Assembly (NCBI RefSeq): GCF_937988725.1 | Contig: NZ_CALKHS010000010.1 | Span: 806,001-870,000, forward strand | DNA length: 64,000 nt | Reading direction: 5' to 3' | Source: an uncultured Castellaniella sp. | Lineage (GTDB): Bacteria > Pseudomonadota > Gammaproteobacteria > Burkholderiales > Burkholderiaceae_B | Shown here: positions 24,801-33,819 of the stretch, piece after piece | Layout: the number at the start of each line of letters is the position of its first letter | How positions within the stretch are numbered: the stretch's first letter is position 1 | The notes under the pieces: model-generated | What the model was told of the DNA's origin: nothing | Databases searched by the model: none | What the model saw: only the letters and a program-made list of their open reading frames with translations | Translations under genes and position numbers: made by a program

Positions 24801-26144
24801 TTACTGCTTGCCGGTATCTTGGCGGATCTGGGGAATGTCGGACTGGCCGGTTTTCGCCAGCAGCCCCACCTGCGTGTAGGTGAACAGCTTCTCGCGCGTG
24901 TCGACGATGTCCAGGTTGCGCATCGTCAGCTGGCCGATGCGGTCCAGCGGCGAGAACATCGATTCGCCCTTCTCCATGGTCAGGCGGTCGGGATGATAGG
25001 TCAGATTGGGCGACCGGGTGTCCAGGATCGAATAGTCGTTGCCCCGGCGCAGTTCCAGCGCGACCTCGCCGGTGACGGCCCGCGCCACCCAGCGCTGCGC
25101 CGTTTCACGCAGCATGATGGCCTGCGGATCGAACCAGCGGCCCTGGTACAGCAGGCGGCCCAGTCGCAGGCCGTTGATGCGGTACTGCTCGATGGTGTCT
25201 TCGTTGTGGATGCCCGTGACTAGGCGCTCGTAGGCGATGTGCAGCAGGGCCATGCCCGGAGCCTCGTAGATGCCGCGGCTCTTGGCTTCGATGATGCGAT
25301 TCTCGATCTGGTCGCTCATGCCCAGGCCATGGCGCCCGCCGATGCGGTTGGCTTCCAGCATCAGCTCGACGGCGTCGCTGTATTCCACCCCGTTCAGCGC
25401 CACCGGATGGCCTTCCTCGAAGCGCACGGTGATCTCTTCCGCCTTCACGTCGACTTCGGGCTTCCAGAACGCCACCCCCATGATGGGATCGACGATGCGG
25501 ATGCCGGAATCCAGGTGCTCCAGGTCCTTGGCCTCGTGGGTGGCGCCCAGCATGTTCGAGTCCGTGGAATAGGCTTTCTCGGCCGACATCTTGTAGTCGA
25601 AGCCGTTTTCCTGCAGGTACTGGGACATTTCCGCCCGGCCGCCCAGTTCATCGATGAACAGCTGGTCCAGCCAGGGCTTGTAGATCTTCAGGTCCGGGTT
25701 GGTCAGCAGGCCGTATCGGTAGAAGCGCTCGATGTCGTTGCCCTTGAAGGTGCTGCCGTCGCCCCAGATATGCACCTCGTCCTCGCGCATGGCGGACACC
25801 AGCATGGTGCCGGTGACGGCGCGGCCGATCGGCGTCGTGTTGAAATACGTGACCCCGCCCGTGGAGATGTGGAAGGCATTGCACTGCAGCGCCGCGATGC
25901 CTTCGGCCACCAGTTGGGCGCGGCAATCCACCAGCCGGGCGCCCTTCGCGCCGTAGCGCAGGGCCTTGCGGGGGATCTCGTCGTAATCCGGCTCGTCGGG
26001 CTGCCCCAGGTTGGCCGTGTAGGCAAACGGGATCGCACCCTTGTTCTTCATCCACAGCAACGCGGCGCTGGTATCCAGGCCGCCGGAAAAGGCGATGCCG
26101 ACCTTCTGCCCGACCGGCAGGTTCTCTAGAATGGTTGTGCTCAT
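24801..26144 (-). CDS. argG: Argininosuccinate synthase
   Basis: Condenses citrulline and aspartate using ATP, the step after ArgF. 447 residues, the longer E. coli-type enzyme. ATP-binding motif AFSGGLDTSAAL near residues 18-29, then YTANLGQPDEPDYDEIP, GRAVTGTMLVSAM, GDGSTFKGNDIERFYRYG and STDSNMLGATHEAKDLEHL. The ATG at 26144 begins MSTTILENLPVGQKV, the known start of this class. A perfect TATAAT lies 38 bp upstream. Confidence 0.98.
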   Translation of the reverse strand: MSTTILENLPVGQKVGIAFSGGLDTSAALLWMKNKGAIPFAYTANLGQPDEPDYDEIPRKALRYGAKGARLVDCRAQLVAEGIAALQCNAFHISTGGVTYFNTTPIGRAVTGTMLVSAMREDEVHIWGDGSTFKGNDIERFYRYGLLTNPDLKIYKPWLDQLFIDELGGRAEMSQYLQENGFDYKMSAEKAYSTDSNMLGATHEAKDLEHLDSGIRIVDPIMGVAFWKPEVDVKAEEITVRFEEGHPVALNGVEYSDAVELMLEANRIGGRHGLGMSDQIENRIIEAKSRGIYEAPGMALLHIAYERLVTGIHNEDTIEQYRINGLRLGRLLYQGRWFDPQAIMLRETAQRWVARAVTGEVALELRRGNDYSILDTRSPNLTYHPDRLTMEKGESMFSPLDRIGQLTMRNLDIVDTREKLFTYTQVGLLAKTGQSDIPQIRQDTGKQ

Positions 26145-26181
26145 GGGGATCCGAATTAGCCAGAGTGAAAGACAAACTTCC

Positions 26182-26187
26182 ATTATA
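26182..26187 (-). promoter_or_regulatory. -10 element of argG
   Basis: Perfect TATAAT on the minus strand in GACGATATAATGG, 38 bp before the argG ATG. No good -35 at 16-18 bp. The remaining gap up to the tRNA (26188-26322) shows no other feature I can support. Confidence 0.55.
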
Positions 26188-26322
26188 TCGTCGCGAAGGC
26201 CGGACCCCGCGACCGCCCGGCCCCCTTCCCCGCCGCCTGAACGGCGATCCGTCCTTCTCCGATGCCGTCCGGGCAGCAGATCCGTGACGGTTGCGCCGAA
26301 CGGATCGGATCGGGGGCGATGC

Positions 26323-26355
26323 AAGACGGCATTTCTATGCTAGAATTGCCGTCTT
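26323..26355 (+). promoter_or_regulatory. tRNA promoter with flanking inverted repeat
   Basis: Extended -10 TGCTAGAAT (hexamer TAGAAT at 26341-26346) lies 12 bp before the tRNA 5' end. It is flanked by 9-bp arms AAGACGGCA (26323-26331) and TGCCGTCTT (26347-26355). The arms could be an operator or chance; the -10 itself is convincing. Confidence 0.55.
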
Positions 26356-26357
26356 TC

Positions 26358-26433
<76 letters not shown>

Positions 26434-26441
26434 GATATCCC

Positions 26442-26470
26442 AACCGCCTGATTCGTCAGGCGGTTTTTTT
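26442..26470 (+). terminator. Terminator of tRNA-Ala
   Basis: Stem AACCGCCTGA/TCAGGCGGTT with TTCG loop, then a run of T residues. Confidence 0.92.
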
Positions 26471-26529
26471 TGCGGGCCCCCTGCCCCGGCCCCGCGATGC
26501 GGAGGCCGGAACCACGGAACGCGGACTGG

Positions 26530-26913
26530 TTACGCCGACGCGTTCCGGGCAAAGACCTCCTTGGCGGCGGCCAAGCCGTTGAGCGCGGCGGGAAAGCCCG
26601 CGTAGACCGCCATCTGCATGATGATTTCGACGAGCTCCGTCCGGCTCACGCCCACATTGAGGGCGCCCTGGATGTGCACCTTGAGTTGCGGGGCGGCATT
26701 GCCCAGCGCGGTCAGCGCGGCAACCACGGCGATCTCCCGGCTTCTCAGATCCAGGCCGGGCCGGGAATAAATGTCCCCGAACGGAAACTCGATCAGATAG
26801 CGCGCGAAGTCCGGGGCGATGCCGCCCAGGCTTTCCAGCACCTGTTCACCGGCCTGGCCGTCTATTTCCTGTAGTTTGGCGAGTCCGCGCTCGTAGCGAT
26901 CCTGAGTGTTCAT
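26530..26913 (-). CDS. Carboxymuconolactone decarboxylase (PcaC-like) family protein
   Basis: 127 residues. The family block LKVHIQGALNVGVSRTELVEIIMQMAVYAGFPAALNGL is clear, and there is no cysteine, so it resembles PcaC-type proteins and not the CxxC peroxidase AhpD. Substrate is unknown; no other protocatechuate gene is nearby. The ATG at 26913 has AAGGA 7 bp upstream; it lies within the 3' end of the merR gene, a 68-bp out-of-frame overlap, so the two are probably coupled and the regulator likely controls this gene. Confidence 0.82.
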   Translation of the reverse strand: MNTQDRYERGLAKLQEIDGQAGEQVLESLGGIAPDFARYLIEFPFGDIYSRPGLDLRSREIAVVAALTALGNAAPQLKVHIQGALNVGVSRTELVEIIMQMAVYAGFPAALNGLAAAKEVFARNASA

Positions 26914-27316
26914 CAGCATGTCCTTCATTGGAAAACGAGTCCGACGCCAGGGATTGCTCGACCGAGCGGTAATGCTCGATCTTGGCCTGCAGAGCAGCCG
27001 CGGATTGCCGCATCGCCTCGATGTCCGAAAGCACTTCCACCAAGTGTTCTTCCAGCATTCGGCGACGATCCGGCACCGTCGAGTCCCCGACGCCACGTAA
27101 TGTCGCGAACGCCTGCATCTTGCCCACAGGCATGCGCGTCGTTCGCAACCGCAGCAGGAATTCGATCCAGGCCACGTCCGAAGCCGCATAGCGACGCTGC
27201 CCTCCGGGCGCGCGGCCGATCGGGTCGATCAGGCCGATACGCTCGTAATAGCGCAGCGTGTGTGCCGTCAGGCCCGTGCGCCGGGCGACTTCATCAATGG
27301 TCAGGCGGGATTCCAT
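26846..27316 (-). CDS. MerR family transcriptional regulator
   Basis: 156 residues. N-terminal winged-helix MerR domain: LTIDEVARRTGLTAHTLRYYERIGLIDPIGR, then GQRRYAASDVAWIEFLLRLRTTRMPVGKM. A dimerisation coiled coil follows (EEHLVEVLSDIEAMRQSAAALQAKIEHYRS). No metal-binding cysteines in the C-terminus, so an organic effector is more likely than a metal. The last 68 bp overlap the decarboxylase-like gene in another frame. Confidence 0.88.
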   Translation of the reverse strand: MESRLTIDEVARRTGLTAHTLRYYERIGLIDPIGRAPGGQRRYAASDVAWIEFLLRLRTTRMPVGKMQAFATLRGVGDSTVPDRRRMLEEHLVEVLSDIEAMRQSAAALQAKIEHYRSVEQSLASDSFSNEGHADEHSGSLRARTRQTTGNRRPGR

Positions 27317-27461
27317 GACAGGATCCTAAAAGTTAGAGCGCACTCCAAGTCAAGCACTTTATGCCTGTCCGATCGGCCCCGCAAATTCGCCACGCCCCAG
27401 GCCGCCAGGCGGGCGCGCCTGCGGCCAGCATCCGACGGCGCCGCGGCGCGCCGGTCGGCCC

Positions 27462-27470
27462 TGCTAAAAT
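27462..27470 (+). promoter_or_regulatory. Extended -10 promoter of the amino-acid transporter operon
   Basis: TGCTAAAAT, extended -10 (hexamer TAAAAT at 27465-27470), 78 bp before the binding-protein ATG. The rest of the 27317-27547 gap shows no other clear feature. Confidence 0.5.
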
Positions 27471-27547
27471 CCGTCCGTACTTTTCCGACACCGTCGCGCC
27501 GGCCCTCCGACAAGACGTCCCCTCCCTCCGGATGGAGACCCATCACC

Positions 27548-28321
27548 ATGCTCAAGCAATTCGCAACCGCTTTCCTGCTGGCGGCAGCCTTCGCCGCCCC
27601 CCACGCCCATGCGGCGGAAGAGCCCACCTACACCGTGGGTTCGGGGGCGACCTACCGGCCTTTCGAATACGAGAACCCGCAGCGCGAGATCGTCGGCTTC
27701 GACATCGACGTCATCAAGGCCATCGGCGCCGCCGAGCACTTCAAGGTCAAGGTCATCAACACGCCCTGGGAAGGCATCTTCGCCACGCTCGAACACGGCG
27801 ACCGCGACATGATCATGTCGGGCATCACCATCACCGACCAGCGCCGCAAGGTCGTGGATTTCTCCCACCCGTATTTTCCCGCGGAACAGATCATCGTGGC
27901 GCCCTCGGACTCCAAGATCGACAGCCTGGCGAGCCTGAAATCGCTGAAGGTCGGCGTGGTGGCGTCCAGCACGGGCGACATCTCCGTGTCCGGCGTGCTG
28001 GGCAAGACCAACCCGTCCATCAAGCGCTTCGACAGCACGCCGCTCATGCTCGAAGACCTGTCCGGCGGCGGCGTGGATGCGGCCGTCGGCGACGTCGGCG
28101 TGATCAAGTTCTACGTCAAAAGCCACCCCGACAAGCACTTCAAGCTGGTCAAGGACGCCTCGTTCAAGCAGCAATACTTCGGGATCGCCGTGAAGAAGGG
28201 CAACCAGGACCTGCTGGACAAGATCAATGCCGGACTGGCCAAGATCGTCGCGGACGGCACGTATGCCAAGATCTACGCGAACTGGTTCGACAGCGATGTC
28301 CCGACCTTGCCCGCTCAATGA
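27548..28321 (+). CDS. Polar amino-acid ABC transporter substrate-binding protein
   Basis: 257-residue periplasmic binding protein of the bacterial extracellular solute-binding family 3. Signal peptide MLKQFATAFLLAAAFAAPHAHA, mature start near AEEPTYTVG. The family blocks YRPFEYENPQREIVGFDIDVIKAIG and DMIMSGITITDQRRKVVDFSHPYF are visible. It is close to GlnH but the exact amino acid cannot be read. First gene of a three-gene operon with permease and ATPase. Confidence 0.93.
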   Translation: MLKQFATAFLLAAAFAAPHAHAAEEPTYTVGSGATYRPFEYENPQREIVGFDIDVIKAIGAAEHFKVKVINTPWEGIFATLEHGDRDMIMSGITITDQRRKVVDFSHPYFPAEQIIVAPSDSKIDSLASLKSLKVGVVASSTGDISVSGVLGKTNPSIKRFDSTPLMLEDLSGGGVDAAVGDVGVIKFYVKSHPDKHFKLVKDASFKQQYFGIAVKKGNQDLLDKINAGLAKIVADGTYAKIYANWFDSDVPTLPAQ

Positions 28322-28380
28322 TCGGGCGGCTGGCCGACGCGCCGGATTCGTCCGGCACTAGCACCTGAGGGACGGGGGAC

Positions 28381-29136
28381 ATGATGTTCGGCTTCCAATG
28401 GGGCATGATCGACGAGTACCTTCCGCTTTTCGTGGAAGGGACCCTGATGACGCTCAAATGCACGGTGATCTGCGTGATCGCCGGCACCTTCCTGGGCCTG
28501 CTGCTGGGAGTGGGACGGCTGGCCGAGGCCCGTCACGGCTTCTGGAAGTATTTCCTGCGCTTCGGCGTGCGCCTGCCGGTCCGGTTCTACGTCAGCTTCT
28601 TCCGGGGCACGCCGCTGTTCGTGCAGATCCTGCTGATCCACTTCGCCCTGATGCCCACGCTGATCAACCCCAGCGACGGCCTCATCATCAGCGGCGAACT
28701 GGCCCGCGAGATCCGCTCCAACTACGGGGCGTTCGTGTCGGCCGTGCTGGCCATCTCGCTCAACGCGGGGGCGTACGTCTCGGAAATCTTCCGCGCCGGC
28801 ATCCAGTCGGTAGACCAAGGCCAGGGAGAAGCCGCGCGGTCGCTGGGCATGAGCTATTTCAAGACGCTGCGCAAGGTGGTGCTGCCGCAGGCGTTCAGGC
28901 GCATGCTGCCGCCGCTGGGCAACAACGCGATCGCCATCGTCAAGGATTCATCGCTGGCGTCGGCCATCGGCCTGGCCGAACTGGCCTACGCGGCACGCAC
29001 GGTTTCCGGCGCCTATGCCCGGTACTGGGAACCGTACCTGACGATTTCGGCCATTTACTGGGTCATCACGCTGCTGATGTCCGCTTTCGTTCAGCATCTG
29101 GAAACGAGGTACGGCAAGGGTGATACACGTCAGTAA
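28381..29136 (+). CDS. Polar amino-acid ABC transporter permease
   Basis: 251-residue inner-membrane permease of the His/Glu/Gln/Arg family. Conserved SFFRGTPLFVQILLIHF, the EAA-type loop GQGEAARSLGMSYFKTLRKVVLPQAFRRMLPPLGN and about five membrane helices. ATGATG offers two adjacent starts. The 3' end overlaps the ATPase gene by 17 bp. A 40-residue insert (LINPSDGLIISGELAREIRSNYG) between helices is similar to GlnP-like permeases of other betaproteobacteria as I recall them. Confidence 0.93.
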   Translation: MMFGFQWGMIDEYLPLFVEGTLMTLKCTVICVIAGTFLGLLLGVGRLAEARHGFWKYFLRFGVRLPVRFYVSFFRGTPLFVQILLIHFALMPTLINPSDGLIISGELAREIRSNYGAFVSAVLAISLNAGAYVSEIFRAGIQSVDQGQGEAARSLGMSYFKTLRKVVLPQAFRRMLPPLGNNAIAIVKDSSLASAIGLAELAYAARTVSGAYARYWEPYLTISAIYWVITLLMSAFVQHLETRYGKGDTRQ

Positions 29137-29872
29137 TCTGCAGAAGCACTTCGGCGGTGCTCATATCCTGAAAGGCCTGAGCTGCGACATCGCGGACAAC
29201 GAGGTCGTCTGCGTGATCGGTCCCTCGGGATCGGGCAAGAGCACCTTCCTGCGCTGCCTCAACGGCCTCGAAGAAGTATCGGGAGGGGAAGTCGTGGTCA
29301 ACGGCTTCAAGGTGCACGACCCCAAGGCGGACCTGAACCGCCTGCGCGCGAGCGTCGGCATGGTCTTCCAGCGCTTCAATCTCTTCCCGCACATGTCGGT
29401 GCTGGAAAACCTGATCATGGCGCCCATGGAAGTCGGCGGCCTGCGCCGAGCCCAGGCGGTGGCGAAGGCCGAAGCCCTGCTTCGCCGGGTGGGGCTGCTC
29501 GACAAGATCGACGCCTACCCGAACCAGCTCTCGGGCGGACAGCAGCAGCGGGTGGCCATCGCCCGGGCGCTGGCCATGGAACCCAAAGTCATGCTCTTCG
29601 ACGAGCCGACCTCGGCGCTGGACCCAGAGCTGGTCGGCGAAGTCCTGGAGGTCATGCAATCGCTGGCGCACGACGGCATGACCATGGTGGTGGTGACCCA
29701 CGAAATGGCATTCGCGCGCGAGGTGTCCGACCGAGTGTTCTTCATCGACCAGGGGGTCGTCGCCGAAGAAGGGCCGCCGTCCCGGATCTTCACGGAACCC
29801 AGCAACGAGCGGACCCGCGCCTTTCTGCACAAGGTCCTCCATCCGACCGGGGATAAGCCGCGGGCCGCGTGA
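29120..29872 (+). CDS. Polar amino-acid ABC transporter ATP-binding protein
   Basis: 250-residue GlnQ-type ATPase. Walker A GPSGSGKST near 33-41, Q-loop MVFQRFNLFPHMSVLEN, signature LSGGQQQRVAIARAL, Walker B VMLFDEPTSALDPE and switch VVTHEM. The start is a GTG at 29120 (GTG ATA CAC) within the end of the permease gene. Completes the importer with the preceding two genes. Confidence 0.95.
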   Translation: MIHVSNLQKHFGGAHILKGLSCDIADNEVVCVIGPSGSGKSTFLRCLNGLEEVSGGEVVVNGFKVHDPKADLNRLRASVGMVFQRFNLFPHMSVLENLIMAPMEVGGLRRAQAVAKAEALLRRVGLLDKIDAYPNQLSGGQQQRVAIARALAMEPKVMLFDEPTSALDPELVGEVLEVMQSLAHDGMTMVVVTHEMAFAREVSDRVFFIDQGVVAEEGPPSRIFTEPSNERTRAFLHKVLHPTGDKPRAA

Positions 29873-29909
29873 CGGCGCCCTCGGGGCTCCGAAGGCATCA
29901 CGTGTCCTG

Positions 29910-31304
29910 TCACGGCGGAAAGCGCCGCAGCACGCGGCCATACCACGCGAACAGCGACGCGGCCGTCGCCGCCAGGCCGGCCATGGTCATGATCCACATG
30001 GTCGCCGCGCCTGCCGGAGCGCCGGGCGACAGCCACCGCGCGACGGGCGCGAGCGCGCCCGCGGCGGGGCCGTAGGCAAGCCACCAGCCGCCCAGCAGCC
30101 CGATGCCGATGAGCGCGACGGTCTGTATCAGCATGGGCGCCATCGCGACCTTGTAAGCCCGCAGGACGTAGGCGCTGACGCAATGCATGGCATCGCAGAA
30201 ATGCGCCCACGGAGCGATGTGCAGCAGCGCCAGCGCCAGGGCCGCCACCTGCGCCTCGTCCGTATAGGCGCGCACGATCCAGGGACGCGCGACCGCCAGG
30301 ATCAGGCCCGTCAGCAGCGCACACAGGACCACCATCAGGATGCCGCAACGTCCGGCCCGGCGGGCCAGGGCATGATCGGCGCCGCCCACGGCCCGCGCCG
30401 TCAGCGACGCCGTCGACAGGCTCAGCGACATGGGCAGCATGTAGCACAGGGTGATCAGATTGCCCAGGATCTGCTGCGCGCCGCTGGCATACAGGCCGTC
30501 GCGCGCGATGAGCAGCGTCATGAAGCTGAATGCGCAGATTTCGATCAGATAGGATCCGCCCATGGGCAGCCCCAGGCGCAGAAGCTCCTTCTGGTCCGCC
30601 CAGCGCGGCCGGCCCAGCCGAAGCTTCAGCATGCGAAAGGCGGTCCGGTGGCGGATCATCCACAGGCCCGCGGCCAGCACGATCCAGCTGGTCAGCAGGG
30701 TGGCGACGCCGGCGCCCACGGCCCCCATGGCGGGCAGCCCCCACCCGCCGAAAATGAACCAGGCATTGAACAGCAGCTTGAACAGGATGCTGCCCAGATT
30801 GATGGCCATGACTTCCCGGGTGTGGGAAATGGCGGCGCCGGTCGCATAGATGGTGCGAAACACCAGCGCGGCGGGCAGCGCGCCGGCCAGCGCCATCAGA
30901 TAGCCGGCGACGCGCTGGTGGACCCGGGGCTCGACCTGGCCCGAGAGCAGCAGCCAGAGGTCGGGGAAAAGCAGGCTGGCGGACCCGAGGGCCGACAGGC
31001 CGAGGGCCAGCCAGATGCCCTGCCCCCAGATGCGCCCGGCTTCGGCGTGGCGCTGCGCGCCGACCTGCTGGGCGACGATGGGTATGAGCGCATGCACCAC
31101 CCCCATCAGGCCGATGAAGACGGTCACGTAGACGGAAGCGCCCAGCGCCATGGCCTGGAGATCGGCGGCGCTGGCGTGCCCCACCATGACCGTGCCCATG
31201 ACGGCGAATACGGTGGATGCCCAGGCCGTGACGAGAATGGGCCAGGCCTGCTGCAGGATGGCGCGCCAAAGCGGGGCGGACGCTTTGACTGGAACCGTGG
31301 TCAT
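29910..31304 (-). CDS. MATE family efflux transporter
   Basis: 464 residues with 12 predicted membrane helices in two halves, N-terminal AILQQAWPILVTAWASTVFAVMGTVMVGHAS and the repeat around LRLGLPMGGSYLIEICAFSFM, as in NorM-like exporters. Such proteins expel cationic drugs using sodium or proton gradients; substrate here is unknown. The ATG overlaps the stop of the TMEM175-like gene (ATGA), so the two are one transcriptional unit. It is convergent with the ABC transporter. Confidence 0.9.
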   Translation of the reverse strand: MTTVPVKASAPLWRAILQQAWPILVTAWASTVFAVMGTVMVGHASAADLQAMALGASVYVTVFIGLMGVVHALIPIVAQQVGAQRHAEAGRIWGQGIWLALGLSALGSASLLFPDLWLLLSGQVEPRVHQRVAGYLMALAGALPAALVFRTIYATGAAISHTREVMAINLGSILFKLLFNAWFIFGGWGLPAMGAVGAGVATLLTSWIVLAAGLWMIRHRTAFRMLKLRLGRPRWADQKELLRLGLPMGGSYLIEICAFSFMTLLIARDGLYASGAQQILGNLITLCYMLPMSLSLSTASLTARAVGGADHALARRAGRCGILMVVLCALLTGLILAVARPWIVRAYTDEAQVAALALALLHIAPWAHFCDAMHCVSAYVLRAYKVAMAPMLIQTVALIGIGLLGGWWLAYGPAAGALAPVARWLSPGAPAGAATMWIMTMAGLAATAASLFAWYGRVLRRFPP

Positions 31305-31903
31305 CGCTGCCGCATCACCGCCCGCTCGAACCTGCGGTCCGGAATGAACCAGATCGCCGCCACGATGGCATACAGGACGCAGGACCAGTAGGGCCGCCAG
31401 GACACCACCGCCAACGCGACGAGATAAAGAGCCGTCGAAATCTTGCCCTTGACGTCATGCCCCACGGCTTTGGCCAGCGCCGAATCCCGCCCGTTGCACA
31501 GCACGATTTCACGCTGCAGCAGGAAGAAGCCGCCCGCCGCCATCAGGAGCACGAAGCCATACAGGGCAGCCGGCACAGCGGCGAATTCCGTTTCGCTCAG
31601 CCATGCCGTGGCAAAGGGAATCAGCGTCATCCAGAACAGCCAGTACAGGTTCGCCCAGAGAACGCGCCCCCGGATGCCTTCCGTCACCCGCATGAGGTGG
31701 TGATGATTGTTCCAGTAGATGCCGATGTAGATGAAACTCAGGATGTAGCTCAGGGCCACCGGCCACTGGGCCGCCAGCGCCCGCCATTGCGGCGCATGCG
31801 GCGGCTTGAGTTCCAGCACCATGATGGTCAGCGCGACGGCCATCACGCCGTCCGTGAAGGCCTCCAGGCGGGCCGAATCCATGCGATGCGCGGGTGTCGC
31901 CAT
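31301..31903 (-). CDS. TMEM175-like (DUF1211) predicted ion channel
   Basis: 200-residue membrane protein of the TMEM175/DUF1211 family. The signature RLEAFTDGVMAVALTIMVLEL is the first helix with its FSDG-like motif (here FTDG), followed by about five more helices. Bacterial relatives form leaky potassium channels as tetramers. ATG 31903 is favoured (AAGGA 5 bp upstream) over 31906. It is upstream of and coupled to the MATE gene. Confidence 0.87.
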   Translation of the reverse strand: MATPAHRMDSARLEAFTDGVMAVALTIMVLELKPPHAPQWRALAAQWPVALSYILSFIYIGIYWNNHHHLMRVTEGIRGRVLWANLYWLFWMTLIPFATAWLSETEFAAVPAALYGFVLLMAAGGFFLLQREIVLCNGRDSALAKAVGHDVKGKISTALYLVALAVVSWRPYWSCVLYAIVAAIWFIPDRRFERAVMRQR

Positions 31904-32110
31904 CATCGTCCTTCGCGGGCGTCCGGGTTCCGGCAAATCGAGTTCATGACAGCCTCTCCGATCACGGCCGCGCATGCTGCGCGGCGAACAAAACCGCATT
32001 CGTCCCCGCACCCGGCGGCGGCGGACACGGGCGGCGGTCCGCCAGTATCCTGCAGTTCGACGCCTTCGGCAATCGATTCATGCCGACTGGCGCATCGGCG
32101 CACTTTCAAG

Positions 32111-32139
32111 TTGGCGAAACGTATCTTTTAAGACAGAAT
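32111..32139 (+). promoter_or_regulatory. Sigma-70-like promoter of the first chemoreceptor gene
   Basis: TTGGCG at 32111-32116 and CAGAAT at 32134-32139, 17-bp spacer, 48 bp before the ATG. No sigma-28 pattern (TAAAGTTT-N11-GCCGATAA) was seen in this 284-bp gap. Nothing else could be assigned in it. Confidence 0.4.
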
Positions 32140-32187
32140 GTTTGAGATATCCACCAACACCCCCATCCGGACACAGGGACTCTTCTC

Positions 32188-33744
32188 ATGCGCACGCTGA
32201 AAATCGCCACCCGCCTGACTCTCGGTTTCAGCCTGATCATCCTGCTCCTGCTGATCACGGCCTGCATCAGCATCTGGCGCATGCAGGGCAGCAGCACCCT
32301 GACGGCCGACATCACCGACGGCCTGCTGAAGACCGAGCGGCTGATCGCGGAATGGGAAAAGAACACCGCCATGAACGCTTTGCGCACCACGACGGTGTCC
32401 AGGACGGACAACGCCGAACTGAGCGGCATGATCAAGAAAGACATGACGGCCACCAGCGCGAAGATCTCCGCGCTGCAAAAACAGGTCGACGCCAGTATCC
32501 GCGATCCGGAGGCCCGCAAGCTCTTCGACGTCGTGCAGAAGAAGCGCGCGGAATACACCGGCGCCCGGGCCGCGGCCATCAAGGCCCAGGAATCCGGGAA
32601 CCAGGCCGCCGCCCGGCAGTTCTACGACCACGACATGGCCGACTACCTCAGCGCCTACGTCGGCAGCGTCAGCGATCTGCTGGCCTACCAGAAGGAACTG
32701 ATCGACCGCAATACCCGGGACCTCCACGCCAGCAACCGCGCCGGCATGCTGCTGGTGGCCATCGCCACCCTGGCGGCCCTGCTGCTGGGGCTGCTGTTCG
32801 CCTGGCAGGTCACCCGTTCCATCACCGGGCCGCTGCGCGCCACCGTGGCGCTCGCCAGATCCGTCGCCGACCGCGACCTCAGCCGGCAGATCCGGCCCCA
32901 GGGCAAGGACGAGATCACGGCGCTGGAACAGGCGCTGGACCAGATGTCGCAAGGCCTGAAACATACCGTCGGCGAACTGCGCAACGGCGCCACGTCCATC
33001 GCCACCGCCGCGGCCCAGATCACCTCCGGCAATCTGGATCTGTCCTCGCGCACGGAAGAACAGGCCAGCTCCCTGACCGAAACGGCCGCCACGATGGAGG
33101 AGATCACCGCCACCGTGCGCCAGAACGCCGACAACGCCCAGCAAGCCAACAGTCTCGCGGCGTCCGCCAAGCAGACGGCGACCGCCGGGGGCGCCCTGGT
33201 GACCGAACTGGTCAACACCATGGGTTCCATCCACACGCAATCGCAACAGATCGTGGACATCATCGGCGTGATCGATTCCATCGCCTTCCAGACCAACATT
33301 CTGGCCCTGAACGCCGCCGTGGAAGCCGCCCGCGCCGGCGAGCAGGGCCGGGGCTTCGCCGTGGTGGCGGCCGAAGTCCGGGCGCTCGCCCAGCGATCGG
33401 CTGGCGCAGCCAAGGAAATCAAGGATCTGATCGACACCTCGGTGGCCGCCATCGACAGCGGCAATCAGCAGGCCAGCAACGCGGGGGCTTCCATGCAGGA
33501 CATCGTGGACGCCATCCGCCGCGTGACCGACATCATGAATGAAATCAGCGCCGCCAACCGCGAACAGACCAGCGGCATCGAAGAAATCAACACGGCCATC
33601 ACCCAGATGGACGACGTCACCCGCCAGAATGCCAGTCTGGTCGAAGAATCCGCGGCGGCCGCCGCCAGCCTGCAGCAGCAGGCCGACACGCTGGCCGATC
33701 TTGTCGCCACCTTCAGGCTGAGCGCGGCGCCCTCCCCGGCCTGA
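32188..33744 (+). CDS. Methyl-accepting chemotaxis protein (Tar-like four-helix sensor)
   Basis: 518-residue chemoreceptor. TM1 is about 11-29, a periplasmic four-helix-bundle type sensor of about 155 residues follows, TM2 is about 185-207 and HAMP about 208-260. The cytoplasmic part has the class 36H layout with the conserved tip FAVVAAEVRALAQRSAGAAKEI and methylation-type helices rich in Glu/Gln/Ala. No C-terminal WxxF tether; it ends SAAPSPA. Signals through CheA/CheW to the flagellar motor encoded later in this window. Ligand not predictable. Confidence 0.93.
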   Translation: MRTLKIATRLTLGFSLIILLLLITACISIWRMQGSSTLTADITDGLLKTERLIAEWEKNTAMNALRTTTVSRTDNAELSGMIKKDMTATSAKISALQKQVDASIRDPEARKLFDVVQKKRAEYTGARAAAIKAQESGNQAAARQFYDHDMADYLSAYVGSVSDLLAYQKELIDRNTRDLHASNRAGMLLVAIATLAALLLGLLFAWQVTRSITGPLRATVALARSVADRDLSRQIRPQGKDEITALEQALDQMSQGLKHTVGELRNGATSIATAAAQITSGNLDLSSRTEEQASSLTETAATMEEITATVRQNADNAQQANSLAASAKQTATAGGALVTELVNTMGSIHTQSQQIVDIIGVIDSIAFQTNILALNAAVEAARAGEQGRGFAVVAAEVRALAQRSAGAAKEIKDLIDTSVAAIDSGNQQASNAGASMQDIVDAIRRVTDIMNEISAANREQTSGIEEINTAITQMDDVTRQNASLVEESAAAAASLQQQADTLADLVATFRLSAAPSPA

Positions 33745-33819
33745 TGCCGGACGCCGTCATCCGCCTCGCGTCCGCCGGGGCGCCCGGAACCCGGGCCGGA
33801 GCAAGGCTGCGCGCAGACC

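Noticed and set aside
33745..33819. Terminator between the first chemoreceptor and cytochrome c
   Set aside because: Only a 6-bp GCCCGG/CCGGGC stem without T tract is present, too weak to annotate.
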